A stretch of DNA of 64,000 bases from Bacteroidota bacterium (GTDB taxonomy: Bacteria; Bacteroidota; Bacteroidia; UKL13-3). Numbering within the stretch: the stretch's first letter is position 1; each line of letters opens with the position of its first letter. The notes under the pieces were generated by a model. It did no database searches. It had not been told where the DNA came from and saw nothing but the letters and a program-made list of their open reading frames with translations. Below are positions 28,801 through 35,800 of this stretch, piece after piece. The DNA is taken from contig JAIXWI010000022.1 of NCBI GenBank assembly GCA_027491355.1, forward strand, positions 1-64,000, in the 5' to 3' direction. The translations under genes and the position numbers were made by a program.

Positions 28801-29815
28801 CAGAATTGCCAATACCAGAGGGTTCGTATCCTGAATAAGTTAAACCGCTATTGATTACTTTGATTGGATTTGAATTATCAGCACCTATTTGAGTCCATGA
28901 TGCAGCATTTGTTAAATCTGTTCCAGTAGCTTGTTCAAAATTTTCAGAGAAAACTTGGTTGTCATTTTGGGATGTAGTGTAACCTCCAATGATGTTATCA
29001 ATGATAGAAATATTTTTTTCATGGTTATTTTGTACATTTCCTCTTCCTTTAATGAAAATACCATTTACTGTACCTAAAATTTCATTGTTTTCAATAGTAA
29101 GGTTTTCAGATCTAGATAGTGTTACAAAAGAACCTGCTGTGGTTCCACCCAAATATACACCAGCATAGTTGGGCTGTACAGCAATAGAATTCATTCCAAC
29201 CAACTGACAGTTTTTTATACCAATGTGTTGACATTTCTGACCAATTGTAGGCATGAAATCTACAATTCTGGTGTTTGTATTTGCCGTCAATGGCATTCTA
29301 AAACTGATATTTCTTTGGCCATTGATACTCTGACCATCAATGGTAAAAAACCAAGCACCATTGAACCTTACAAGTGCACCATTAGCAGGGATTACAGCTG
29401 TTGTTGTTATTAAAAAATTTCTACCACTTTGTGGCTTCAAAACAATTGGCCTTGTAGAATTGGCATACATATTTGGCCAACCGCCAACACCACCAGATGA
29501 ACCAATGTTAATGATAGCTGGTTCAATACCAGAATATCCGTCTGTCAACAAAATGGTTATTTGTCCTTGATCTGAAGTAAAATCAACTCCAAACGCATTT
29601 AAATAACTCAGTGCTCCATATTCAGGGCCAGCAGATGGACCAGTTAAATTAAAAAAAGTATCTACTGGAGCCACTTTGTCCGTAGTACCATTTACAATGT
29701 AAGTGGTATTTCCCCTCAATAGTGTTTGAGCGAGCACAGTTTGCTTGCCAAAAAACAAGAAAGAAATTCCTAATAGAATTGCTCTAAAAATAAATTTGTT
29801 GTAGAAATATTTCAT
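19868..29815 (-). CDS. Giant type IX-secreted beta-helix/PKD surface protein (3315 residues)
   Basis: Secreted or surface-attached protein. Order: signal peptide (1-29, ending TVLAQ); three long parallel-beta-helix modules starting near residues 30, 1080 and 1640, each opening with a ‘YLNxxGV’ segment and a ‘(W/Y)FT(I/V)(D/E)G’ strand and rich in NNxI/NCxI rungs; a MAM-like jelly-roll region (about 2330-2500); six PKD-like domains (about 2710-3210, with FGDN, WGNG and FGDAD cores); and a Por-type C-terminal sorting domain (about 3225-3315, LTTYPNPF...DMLGRTV...SGSYILKI). About 450 residues near 290-740 are a nested insertion of partial LamG-like repeats inside the first helix module. Likely an adhesin or carbohydrate-binding surface protein; no catalytic residues recognised. 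It has its own promoter and terminator. Confidence 0.88.
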   Translation of the reverse strand: MKYFYNKFIFRAILLGISFLFFGKQTVLAQTLLRGNTTYIVNGTTDKVAPVDTFFNLTGPSAGPEYGALSYLNAFGVDFTSDQGQITILLTDGYSGIEPAIINIGSSGGVGGWPNMYANSTRPIVLKPQSGRNFLITTTAVIPANGALVRFNGAWFFTIDGQSINGQRNISFRMPLTANTNTRIVDFMPTIGQKCQHIGIKNCQLVGMNSIAVQPNYAGVYLGGTTAGSFVTLSRSENLTIENNEILGTVNGIFIKGRGNVQNNHEKNISIIDNIIGGYTTSQNDNQVFSENFEQATGTDLTNAASWTQIGADNSNPIKVINSGLTYSGYEPSGIGNSVYTGRSGQKVIANTSTDINSGNIFASCIVRDSLAGTGNYFMGLTPRGSSTPIGRLHIRSAANPNHILTETFVGTAGNPITQGGWILNTPNDTVIRFSRNPYNTFTGYPLSGIGGGATIRNNGLGLMYEDLPTDLTSGDVFMSFILRDSIATTTGDFVMGLLPQSSTNAATSPKIFIRRTSPTGSTFRIGISKNAETPTYTTDSFALNTNFAFVLRYQFTAGGSTNDSIFLYGFRTSFPTNAPTTAATGLLLRTTGLGATDATSLNRLFLRQNTATNSPFCFVSGIRIGTSWNGLLFDGRDRFYAGVSKGDEPPIYARDTFNIGAPMAFVMKYRYVDGSNTNDTVGLYAFRTGFPSTEPATYSAFTTGGATTDATSIGGVMLNQSDTTSSPGLFFDGLRVASTWINMFRTFTASTGGGANAAGIYINAAANVNIDNNTIRNCLPASADYRAIFLTHDDDMGISVDSNIQVTRNKIYNLNVTSAGGVSGIRVRLGSAITSSRGILVANNSIGNLSATAAIGNSLTGYRYPIGILIDNTGSANLGLEMYFNTVNLYGSSLPAASNSACLAITSTVTGGVIMMNNSFSNTMGALPSNTTGYEIYNMVLNSATTPFTYSNFNNYFTDTKDGGEMFIAATGTTSNRMNSLRAFRTYSLSDTLSITAIKPFTNDTLMLVADNRQHITFNRGAALDQFFQFYPTIFSAMRYKVTEDINGTKRENMGRFTSIGCHLWNGDSTNPNVALVAPRVFGIKGFTRYPTKNSLNGSFSNLAEAITYLNAYGVSGSGDVVLEFQEGYDTDTTAIPPIIDYPGSGLGVQVIVRAKAGMNITLSTPNKVNFGNSSLLSIEGSRWFTVDGGPNKNISFVMSPRATTNNSRVVSIAAHDLPSNDVTIRNCKIIGNSTNNTINTSVGIYLGNPITTTGGPAITSLNGYSNISFIGNEISAVRTGIFAGANRDGNNFVIQGNLIGGNVAPSSTDNSVVTTYIGGAANQAGIHARGLINSIIDSNTIKNCIPDGVLSNGFRGIDAEEVGAGKYFSNLTVSRNQIFNLRTIGGSYCAGIRLGFSTRDTIRNIILQNNFVSKITGVGIASRVASNLNPAGILVETAANQTQLSLNIVHNTIHLNDSGLSSPGTGCAVIYLDSNIRGGVSLVNNILINRMNINSATAGRRFVIYSGNAIGPFNNVQNILPFAINNNAYFAGGNFNNHIAGFGTNFRNNVNDLRSTTQALVVGADGNSFNWPISFESDTTPVLNMLSASLIPTGAAFVTTVCNDIFGNQRYQCGSSSSLGRWIGALESGITNPPLQGGASYFINGIENPPTSFDPTMGSFRTVRSAINYLNSQGVDGSFGGLKNVNLVITTGYLGETEKFTSPITVLDYPRMNMFRNVVLTSSGIDTIRILDTAIEASVLTNASVIRFSGAKYFTIEGDFNGGTNRNLTILAPRQFRAANNKVIDIVGGVDPIIIARPVTSFITIKNLNIIGHSTTSAVSTYAGIYSGGLVTPSNAAIGRNDYITISNNFIGGVLYGVYMRGAARRDSMDGFLTVSNNIIGGDIAPGGSQRTDYFGGTISGAFCSGIYLQGQSNANIVNNTIKNNVTTADYPRGIELGTNAGYTALDSICNISGNRIYNIISNLASGAYGIFLNYGSDTTNTDRNITISNNMIYRVFSLGADARSSIGFPINPFGIFVNATTPIRNNGRTDIGLKLYYNSINLSTGRNLMSSPNSLSAALGVSSNIIGGIQSVNNIFQNRLSASVTNSAYAVAVAGTTNPFSISNFNNYFAAAASPSTSDRLGVNLASANKVVYNQWNEIMSFTRQDTMSIGFQTPFLNDTNLFILDDTRSVIYGAGNPVFGVSTDINGLARNFSNPTMGAHEFIGSYADSVAPRIFNISDLSSCFAYGIQLSFRIYDKFNLTDTLYYKVNGSDTIRSLQASVADGTLRTYAFPQIPGGSLLEYRISATDFRNPPNFGRYPSASKLWDTLNISITDFPYTNGFEGTNNPIWTIQNTNGNATWEIGSFGSTSNPPLGPHTGFKTALFRSFMYTVGASARLISPCLDFTYMKSPTLRFRVSQNSDLPTKNDSIAVTVTFGGGIYTTPLKTVRRLPDVNGTFNFPGWDIREVCLSEFAGMSGLRLAFEGYASGLGQNMMLDDIEIFDDVQNQRLPYTVIPQCLKDSVTITIPSTDTRFNYAVFDLSNNAALAFEQGNGSNLFVRFKSPNVDTLMTSIVAYNNISTSNALFNTGETTCSNTLPDSVMVLINRFYNGPFLVAGKPFSGAYNAGTTSAPDGSKVGDTLTYQIVPPSNLTNEDYGTKWVVYVEGSNATAFVPTVFSDFQTVDPGFNGPGFIRIFTKANMLDTTYRLKLTYRLLESYCDSVITRAFRVATPPTADFIVTPNGNKCALSALQFSAEPSIRPVINFPFTFAWQFGDNTSSIGLNPKKTYARDSVYTVKLFVTDRYGLVSVKERTVTVLPSPIAQFTNATPCTNDSTLFSVANQLPGTSYEWTFPGGSKDIRNTPRFNFAKFDTTYQISLTVTNTSGCTNTDTRSIYVFAKPTAKFTTKEHCFNTDVPLTNTSTIPSGAIGYAWNWGNGQTGLGANPSYKYPATGTFNVTLRAFSNFGCADSVTKTITVNDMPMVNFTASNACKDDQINIKNNTTFSGGAQNLEYLWDFGDNTTSDQYNPSKVFSSTGPKIVTLRATDLVYGCKDSVSKEIFVNYKPVASFNATPNPACVNNEVKIFNNSYTIDNSAFTCKWSFGTGDTSGICNVGSYIYNTPGSYDLKLVVTAKEGGCTDTKITPITVTNVPSIVVDTQYVDARLYPYCDFSPRIKFSTNINDAVSYLWKFGDADSSTSKQPQPTFTYNDRGTFKASVTIEDASGCTISKQFTVYTDCRVGMQENLAAHFNLTTYPNPFEHFTGLNFELKQTENVKIAVTDMLGRTVKAADFGKLMSGSHSFKLDDSYFGASGSYILKIQIGERNVYQSLIKQ

Positions 29816-29840
29816 ACGAATTTTTGGATATCAATAAACC

Positions 29841-29871
29841 CAAAAATAGCATATATCCTTCAATTTTCAAA
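29841..29871 (-). promoter_or_regulatory. Promoter for the giant secreted-protein gene
   Basis: Minus-strand TTTG (29871-29868), a 19-nt spacer and TATTTTTG (29848-29841): an exact match to the Bacteroidota consensus, about 26 nt before the start codon. Confidence 0.7.
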
Positions 29872-29902
29872 GAATTGGTAAAATAAGGTTTTTAATTTTA
29901 AT

Positions 29903-31399
29903 TTAACGCTGAATAACAGGCTTTTGAGGCCTTTTATTTGCTGTCCATTTAAAGCCCTTTAATTTGAGTTCTTGAGGCTTTAATTCGTCTAGTGGATATA
30001 TTTTCCCTTCGGGATTATACAAAGCAACAACTCGCTTCAACTCCCCTTTTTCAAAATAAAAAGTCATTTCACCACTGTTGATGATATTTACTCCAATGTA
30101 GTTGATACTGTCTTCTTTTGAATAATAAATACTTTGTGCATTCCCATTCACATTGAGTGACTGAATGTTAACTGTATCAAACTTTGCGTAACAATTCTTT
30201 CCCTTTAATTGGTTGAAATGAATGGTTTTTTCTTGATTGGCAAAGAATGCATTTCCTAAAAAAAGTACTGAGTCTATTCTATTTGATTTAAATAAAAAAT
30301 GAATGGTATCGGCATTCATTTGAGATTTGCCAGTCCAAGCAATAGGATTACCATACATCCACAAAGAAGAATCTGCGTTTAAGTACACTGCAGAATCTGA
30401 GATTGCTTGTAAATTTTGCTTGAATACCCGAACGTTTTTATAGGCCAAAACTGCTCCCACTTGTTTGGGTGTTTCTTGGTTCAAAAACAAGGTGTCTGCT
30501 GATAAAAAAATAGTGTCTTTTTTCATCTGGATTTTTACTGCCAAAGCATTTGCTGTCACATGAGCTTTTTTAGTGATACCGTTAACCTGTCCGTAATTTC
30601 CATACAATGTGGTTTGTTGAGCAGAGTCGTACAAACTAACATTTCTGAAAGCTGAGCCAAATTGTTTTTTTCTATTATAAAATAAACTATCTGCTTGCAA
30701 AATTTTACCCTCTGAAAAAAGTGAAGTATTTTTACTAAACTGACTTTGATCAGTGAGGGTATTGTACCATCCATTTGAGCATTTAATTTTCTCGGTTTGA
30801 CTTGATATTACTGTAGGACCAAAAAAGTAAACTATCTTTTTTCTTGTATGGTACATCATGGTATCAGAAACAACATTGTATTCAGGATGCGTAACCTTTA
30901 CGTTTTTCTGAAAATAAAACTCATTTTCATTTGAATGGTAATCACCAATTTCACTCTTTAGGATGGTTTGACCACTGGTAATTCTGCCTCCATTTTGGTA
31001 ATGTCCTATTTGAGTATATAAATCAAAATCTAATTTTTCTGTTTCTAATAGCATGGTCTTATCTGACAATTTCACATTTTCATTGACAAATGCCTTTTTA
31101 CTGTTCCCATCATAATTTAAATAGTTTCCCAAGATGGTTATGGTATCTTGGTGTATGAGTTTAACATTTGAGAATGCTTCAACCCTATTTTCTCTCTCAA
31201 AAAACAAAGCGCTGTCACAATACATAATGGTACTTGCTTGTTTCAAAGCTACATTCCCAATAAGCTTGGTCATTTCATTTCCTTTGTTTGTTTGAATTTC
31301 TGCACTAGCTGCTGAAACAATTTCAATTGGACTTTTTTGAGCCCATGAAAACATTGGCAAACAAATTAGAATTAGGCAGAAAAAGAGCTTGTTTTTCAT
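29903..31399 (-). CDS. OstA/LptA-like LPS-transport protein
   Basis: 498-residue exported protein with a signal peptide (1-20, ending MFSWAQ). The body is a long beta-jelly-roll built from OstA/LptA-type strands with repeated ‘xxYxxxxxxxxxxxNVKLxxxDTxxxxxxLxYDxxxKxA’ rungs. It is longer than a soluble LptA (about 180 residues) but lacks an LptD barrel, the usual form annotated as OstA-like protein in Bacteroidota. Role: periplasmic bridge for lipopolysaccharide export. It is divergent from tilS with a 64-bp shared promoter region. Confidence 0.82.
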   Translation of the reverse strand: MKNKLFFCLILICLPMFSWAQKSPIEIVSAASAEIQTNKGNEMTKLIGNVALKQASTIMYCDSALFFERENRVEAFSNVKLIHQDTITILGNYLNYDGNSKKAFVNENVKLSDKTMLLETEKLDFDLYTQIGHYQNGGRITSGQTILKSEIGDYHSNENEFYFQKNVKVTHPEYNVVSDTMMYHTRKKIVYFFGPTVISSQTEKIKCSNGWYNTLTDQSQFSKNTSLFSEGKILQADSLFYNRKKQFGSAFRNVSLYDSAQQTTLYGNYGQVNGITKKAHVTANALAVKIQMKKDTIFLSADTLFLNQETPKQVGAVLAYKNVRVFKQNLQAISDSAVYLNADSSLWMYGNPIAWTGKSQMNADTIHFLFKSNRIDSVLFLGNAFFANQEKTIHFNQLKGKNCYAKFDTVNIQSLNVNGNAQSIYYSKEDSINYIGVNIINSGEMTFYFEKGELKRVVALYNPEGKIYPLDELKPQELKLKGFKWTANKRPQKPVIQR

Positions 31400-31450
31400 T
31401 GATGTTTAAATAGACATGTTAGAATGTACATTTATGAATTCAAAACTAAC

Positions 31451-31458
31451 TAATTTTG
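31451..31458 (+). promoter_or_regulatory. -7 promoter box directly before tilS
   Basis: TAATTTTG matches TAnnTTTG and ends 5 nt before the ATG at 31464, so the transcript would be leaderless or nearly so. No clear TTTG is found at the -33 position. Confidence 0.4.
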
Positions 31459-31463
31459 CATGA

Positions 31464-32753
31464 ATGATACACAAATTTGAAGAGTTTATATTCCTAAAAC
31501 AATTACTTGATAAAGAAGACAAAGTAATTGTAGCTGTAAGCGGAGGTATAGACTCAATGGTATTGCTTACAATGCTTCACCATCTTCAATACAAAGTTGT
31601 TGCTGCCCATTGTAACTATGGACTAAGGAAAGAAGAAGCAAATTCAGAAGAAAATTTGGTTAAAGATTATTGCAAACAATTGGGAATTACCTGTTATGTA
31701 AACAAAATTGAAGATCAGGACATCATAGCTAAATCTGGGTTAGGGGTACAAGAATTTGCAAGAAATTATCGCTATGAATGGTTTGAGAAATTACGTACTC
31801 AATTGGAATTTACTAAAATAGCTACTGCACATCATTTAGATGACCAACTTGAAACCTTATTGTTTCATTTAACAAGAGGTACGGGCTTGAGTGGCATAAG
31901 AGGTATTGCTCTAAAGAAGGGCCATCTAGTCAGACCAATGCTTTGTTATGAAAAAAATGAAATCATTCAAATAGGTGCGGAGCTAAAAATTCCGTTTAAT
32001 ACGGACAGTTCTAATTTAACTGAAAAATACACCAGAAATGTTATCAGACAAAAGCTGGTACCCGTTCTCAAATCAATCAATAGTAAGGTATCAATTCATG
32101 CACAAGAATTGAGTGAGTGGGCCAGTTTTTATTTATCCAATTCAGGGCTGAAAACTGCAATTGAATGCCCTTATCTCATACCATATGACACCATACTAAA
32201 TCAAACACATCCTATTCAATATTTACTCCATTTGTTGAAACCTTTTGGATTTAATAAATACCAAATAAATGATGCTATGAGTATGATTTACAATCAAAAC
32301 TTTGGGAAAACAATCGTTGCTAAAACCCATAGCATTTTTTGCAATAAAAATGGCTTAGAACTGGTGCAAAGAGAAAAACAATTTAATTCCCATTTAAAAA
32401 TAGATCAACTTCCATTTGAAGGATATTTCAACGAAAAATTTATTAGAATAGAAAAAACCGAAGAACCATACGCATTTCAAAGTCAAAATTCATTGTTTTT
32501 AGGATTAACAGAGCTGCAACTACCAATGGTTCTTGAAACCATTCAATCTGGAGATTTATTCAGCCCATTTGGCATGAAAGGTCACAAAACAATAGGCAAT
32601 TATTTTACCGACAAGAAAACTCCGCATTCAGAGAGAAATAGGGCTATTAAATTGAGAATTGGTGAAGCAATTGCGGCAGTCATACCTGGAACCATTGACA
32701 ATGCTTTTGCTGTAAATGCTGAGAGCAAATTGGTATTAAAAATTACTTTTTAA
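31464..32753 (+). CDS. tilS: tRNA(Ile)-lysidine synthetase
   Basis: Adds lysine to C34 of the CAU-anticodon tRNA-Ile2 so that it reads AUA. 429 residues. The PP-loop SGGIDSM lies near residues 26-32. Also conserved are AAHCNYGLR, ATAHHLDDQLETLLFHLTRGTGLSGI and the RPML motif, with the C-terminal TilS domain around GDLFSPFGMKGHKTIGNYFTDKK. Complete and single copy in the window. Confidence 0.96.
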   Translation: MIHKFEEFIFLKQLLDKEDKVIVAVSGGIDSMVLLTMLHHLQYKVVAAHCNYGLRKEEANSEENLVKDYCKQLGITCYVNKIEDQDIIAKSGLGVQEFARNYRYEWFEKLRTQLEFTKIATAHHLDDQLETLLFHLTRGTGLSGIRGIALKKGHLVRPMLCYEKNEIIQIGAELKIPFNTDSSNLTEKYTRNVIRQKLVPVLKSINSKVSIHAQELSEWASFYLSNSGLKTAIECPYLIPYDTILNQTHPIQYLLHLLKPFGFNKYQINDAMSMIYNQNFGKTIVAKTHSIFCNKNGLELVQREKQFNSHLKIDQLPFEGYFNEKFIRIEKTEEPYAFQSQNSLFLGLTELQLPMVLETIQSGDLFSPFGMKGHKTIGNYFTDKKTPHSERNRAIKLRIGEAIAAVIPGTIDNAFAVNAESKLVLKITF

Positions 32754-32754
32754 T

Positions 32755-32794
32755 ACCAATAAAAAAGGGGGCCAAGGCCCCCTTTTTTATTGGT
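32755..32794. terminator. Bidirectional terminator between tilS and the GEVED/PKD gene
   Basis: A perfect 19-bp inverted repeat, 32755-32773 with 32776-32794, around a 2-nt centre. The stem holds GGGGGCC/GGCCCCC flanked by A and T runs, so it works for both convergent genes. Confidence 0.85.
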
Positions 32795-32804
32795 TATGAT
32801 TGGA

Positions 32805-35800
32805 TTAATCAATCTGCAATTTTCTAGTATAAACTTTACTACCTGTTTCAATTTTTAGTAAATAAATACCTTTGTCTGCACCTGATAAATCTATGTTTTC
32901 TTCGTTTAAATTGTTTCCAATTAATAGTTTACTTGTTATCAATTTACCTTGTATATCGTATACAGCTAATTTAACATCTTGATCTAATGCTTGAATCAAT
33001 CTAATGTTAAAGATGCCTGTACTTGGATTAGGGTAAATACGCATCAGTTTATCTACGTTGATAGATTCTGAAACACTATTTACACAAGATGTGTTCATTA
33101 CATTGATATACCTGATGGCTAAATCACTTTGGTTACCAGATAAGTCTGTTACCCTGTATGAAATGCTATATAAACCTGGTACATCACCAAACCACCTGTC
33201 CGAAAAGCCAGGTATCAAAGGAAGTGTACTTGAAACAACAAATCTGCCAGGTTGACGCATATCAGCATCGGTATCATAATTATCAATTAATTCTACACCT
33301 GGATCTTTGAATTCACACCATCTTCCTAAATTTATGGTTTCACCTCCTAATAACTTAACAGAAGGTTTCGTTCTGTCTGAAATTTCTATTTCACGTGACG
33401 TTGAATCAACATTTCCAGAAGGATCTGTTGCATAATACCATCTGGTAATTTTACCTTTCAAACTGGTATTTACAAATGCTGGCTTCATCATAACAGACAA
33501 TGTATTTCTTGGCCATAAGTTATCAGTAACACTAAAACCTGGATCAATGTATGCTTGATAAACTTCCCATTTTAATGGATTGTCACCTTGCAATTGAATT
33601 ACAGGTGGTATGTTATCAGTAACTTTTACCTCAACAATTACCTCGTTGGCTTTGTTTCCTGAACCATCTACAGCATTGTAGATGATGAAATAGCTACCTA
33701 CATTGTTGATGTCTACAACACCCTTCCAAGTTGGAATTAAATCTTTAGAATAATTATCCGTTACTCTTACCAATTGTTGTAAGTCAATTGCAGTTTTAAC
33801 TTGGTGTACGTAGAATGATTTACCAGGTGTTAACAATGGAGTAATCAAAGGACGTGTGGTATCTCCTACTATGACTTGTCTTTTGGTTGAAGCAGACAAT
33901 CCGAATGCATCCGTTACAATGTATGTTAAATTATAAGTACCTATTTTGGTTATGTTCACAAAACCTTTAACATTGACATTGTTTGAAGCAATTACAGCAC
34001 CTTGGTTGTCTTTAGCAATCACTCCTGATTCCGTATAAGGCTTATTAACCTCTACATATTGAATGGTGTCACCTAACAATTGAATGGTTGGTCCAGATTG
34101 ATTCAAAATCACAAAAACAGTTCTGTTCAAGGTATCTGAAACATTGCCGTATAAATCTTTTACAATGTATTGAATGTAATTTGGTCCTACTTTATTTGTA
34201 TTAACAGTACCCAATATTTCATACTTAGCACTGATGTCACCCTCAATATTGTCAGAAGCAACAATTCCTGGATCTATGTATGGTTTGTTGATTTCGGCTT
34301 CAATAACGGCATTGCCTTTCAATGAAACTGTTGGTTTTGTAGTATCATTTGGGAAATTAATGATGTAGTCTCTGAATGAACCCAAGAAGGTTGCGCTATT
34401 CACTAATTTGGTTTGGCTGTAAGTTACACCTACACGCATTCTGGTAGAGCCTAACCTTTGATTTTCAGGAATTTTTAGATCGTTTGACCTATTGAGTACA
34501 AAAGAACCAACATCATCTAAAACCAACTCATCACTTCCAAAAAAACCATCCATGTTGAAATCTATCCAGGCTTTGGTATCCATTGGTGAATAGATATTTG
34601 AAGATGGTCTAATGACTGTTAACTTTGGCGATTGTCCTCTGTATAAATCAGCATAGTTTGTACCATCAAATGATAAATAACAAGGTAAATTTGGATGACC
34701 AATTGCATCTAGGCCTCCGTCCAATGTAACCCTTGAAATACCAATACTACCATCCGTTTGAGAGATGTCATTGATACACTGTGGTTGGTCGTATGCACCA
34801 ATGTTGATGAATTCTACTTTTGTAGCGGTGTCTGTACCTATGTCATTTGTTGCAATTAAAGTTACTGTATATTTTGACCTTAAAGTGAGTCTGATAATTG
34901 GATTTCTGCTTGTAGAATTGGTTCCCATTAAGAACTGTGGAGCTGGGTTTATGTTCCACCTCCACCTGTTAGGACCATTCAAACTTAAATCTTGTAACCT
35001 AAAAGTGTCTGTATTGAAACCGTTAAATTTATCGGCAGTAAACCTTGCTTCAGGTTTGTTAAATACCGGCATAAACATGACTGTTTTACATACTGTATCT
35101 AAACCAACACAATTGTAAGCAATTAAACACAAGTTCTTGAAATTGGCAGAATTCACTACAAATGTTCTGGTTGGGTTTGCTACAGTTGAGTCATACAAAC
35201 CATCTCCATCGGTATCCCATAAATAATTAATGATTTTACCCGTAGCTCTTGATTGGAACAAAACTGGTTGTCTGCTAAAAATTGTATCAGGCAATACCAT
35301 TGCTGCTTTAGGCTTTGTAAACGAAGGTTCTGTTGCGAACCATCTAATAGAGAAACCAGCAGAATCATATGGTGATGGAATTGTAGCAGAACCTGTTTTA
35401 TACCTCATTAAAACATTGTTGCCACAACGAATACCATTTGCAATGATGTTAGCAGGAAGATTGTCTCTGTTAGAACCACCAATTGTTGCTATGATTGGAG
35501 ATGATATTGTTTCCCCATTGTGAAAAACCAATGAGTCAGTTGGTAACATTTTAATTCTGTCAACAAAGAAAATGATGCTATCTGCGCAAGGATTGATATT
35601 GATACCTCCACAACCAGCTACCTGAGAGCGTGTATATGAGAATGAAGGTCCTGAAGCAGCATACAAGAAACCTTCTTTGTCTGTTACTTTTCCAAAATTT
35701 GCACTACAAACATTGTATCCGTTGAGTACTTCAATGTAATCTTTGTAGCAGGTTGTATCCCAACCTCTCAAATTCCAAGTTTGTAAGCATACGGTCCATT

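Noticed and set aside
20802..29570. Several plus-strand open frames inside the giant secreted-protein gene
   Set aside because: They arise from the biased codon use of the long Ser/Thr/Asn-rich gene on the other strand.
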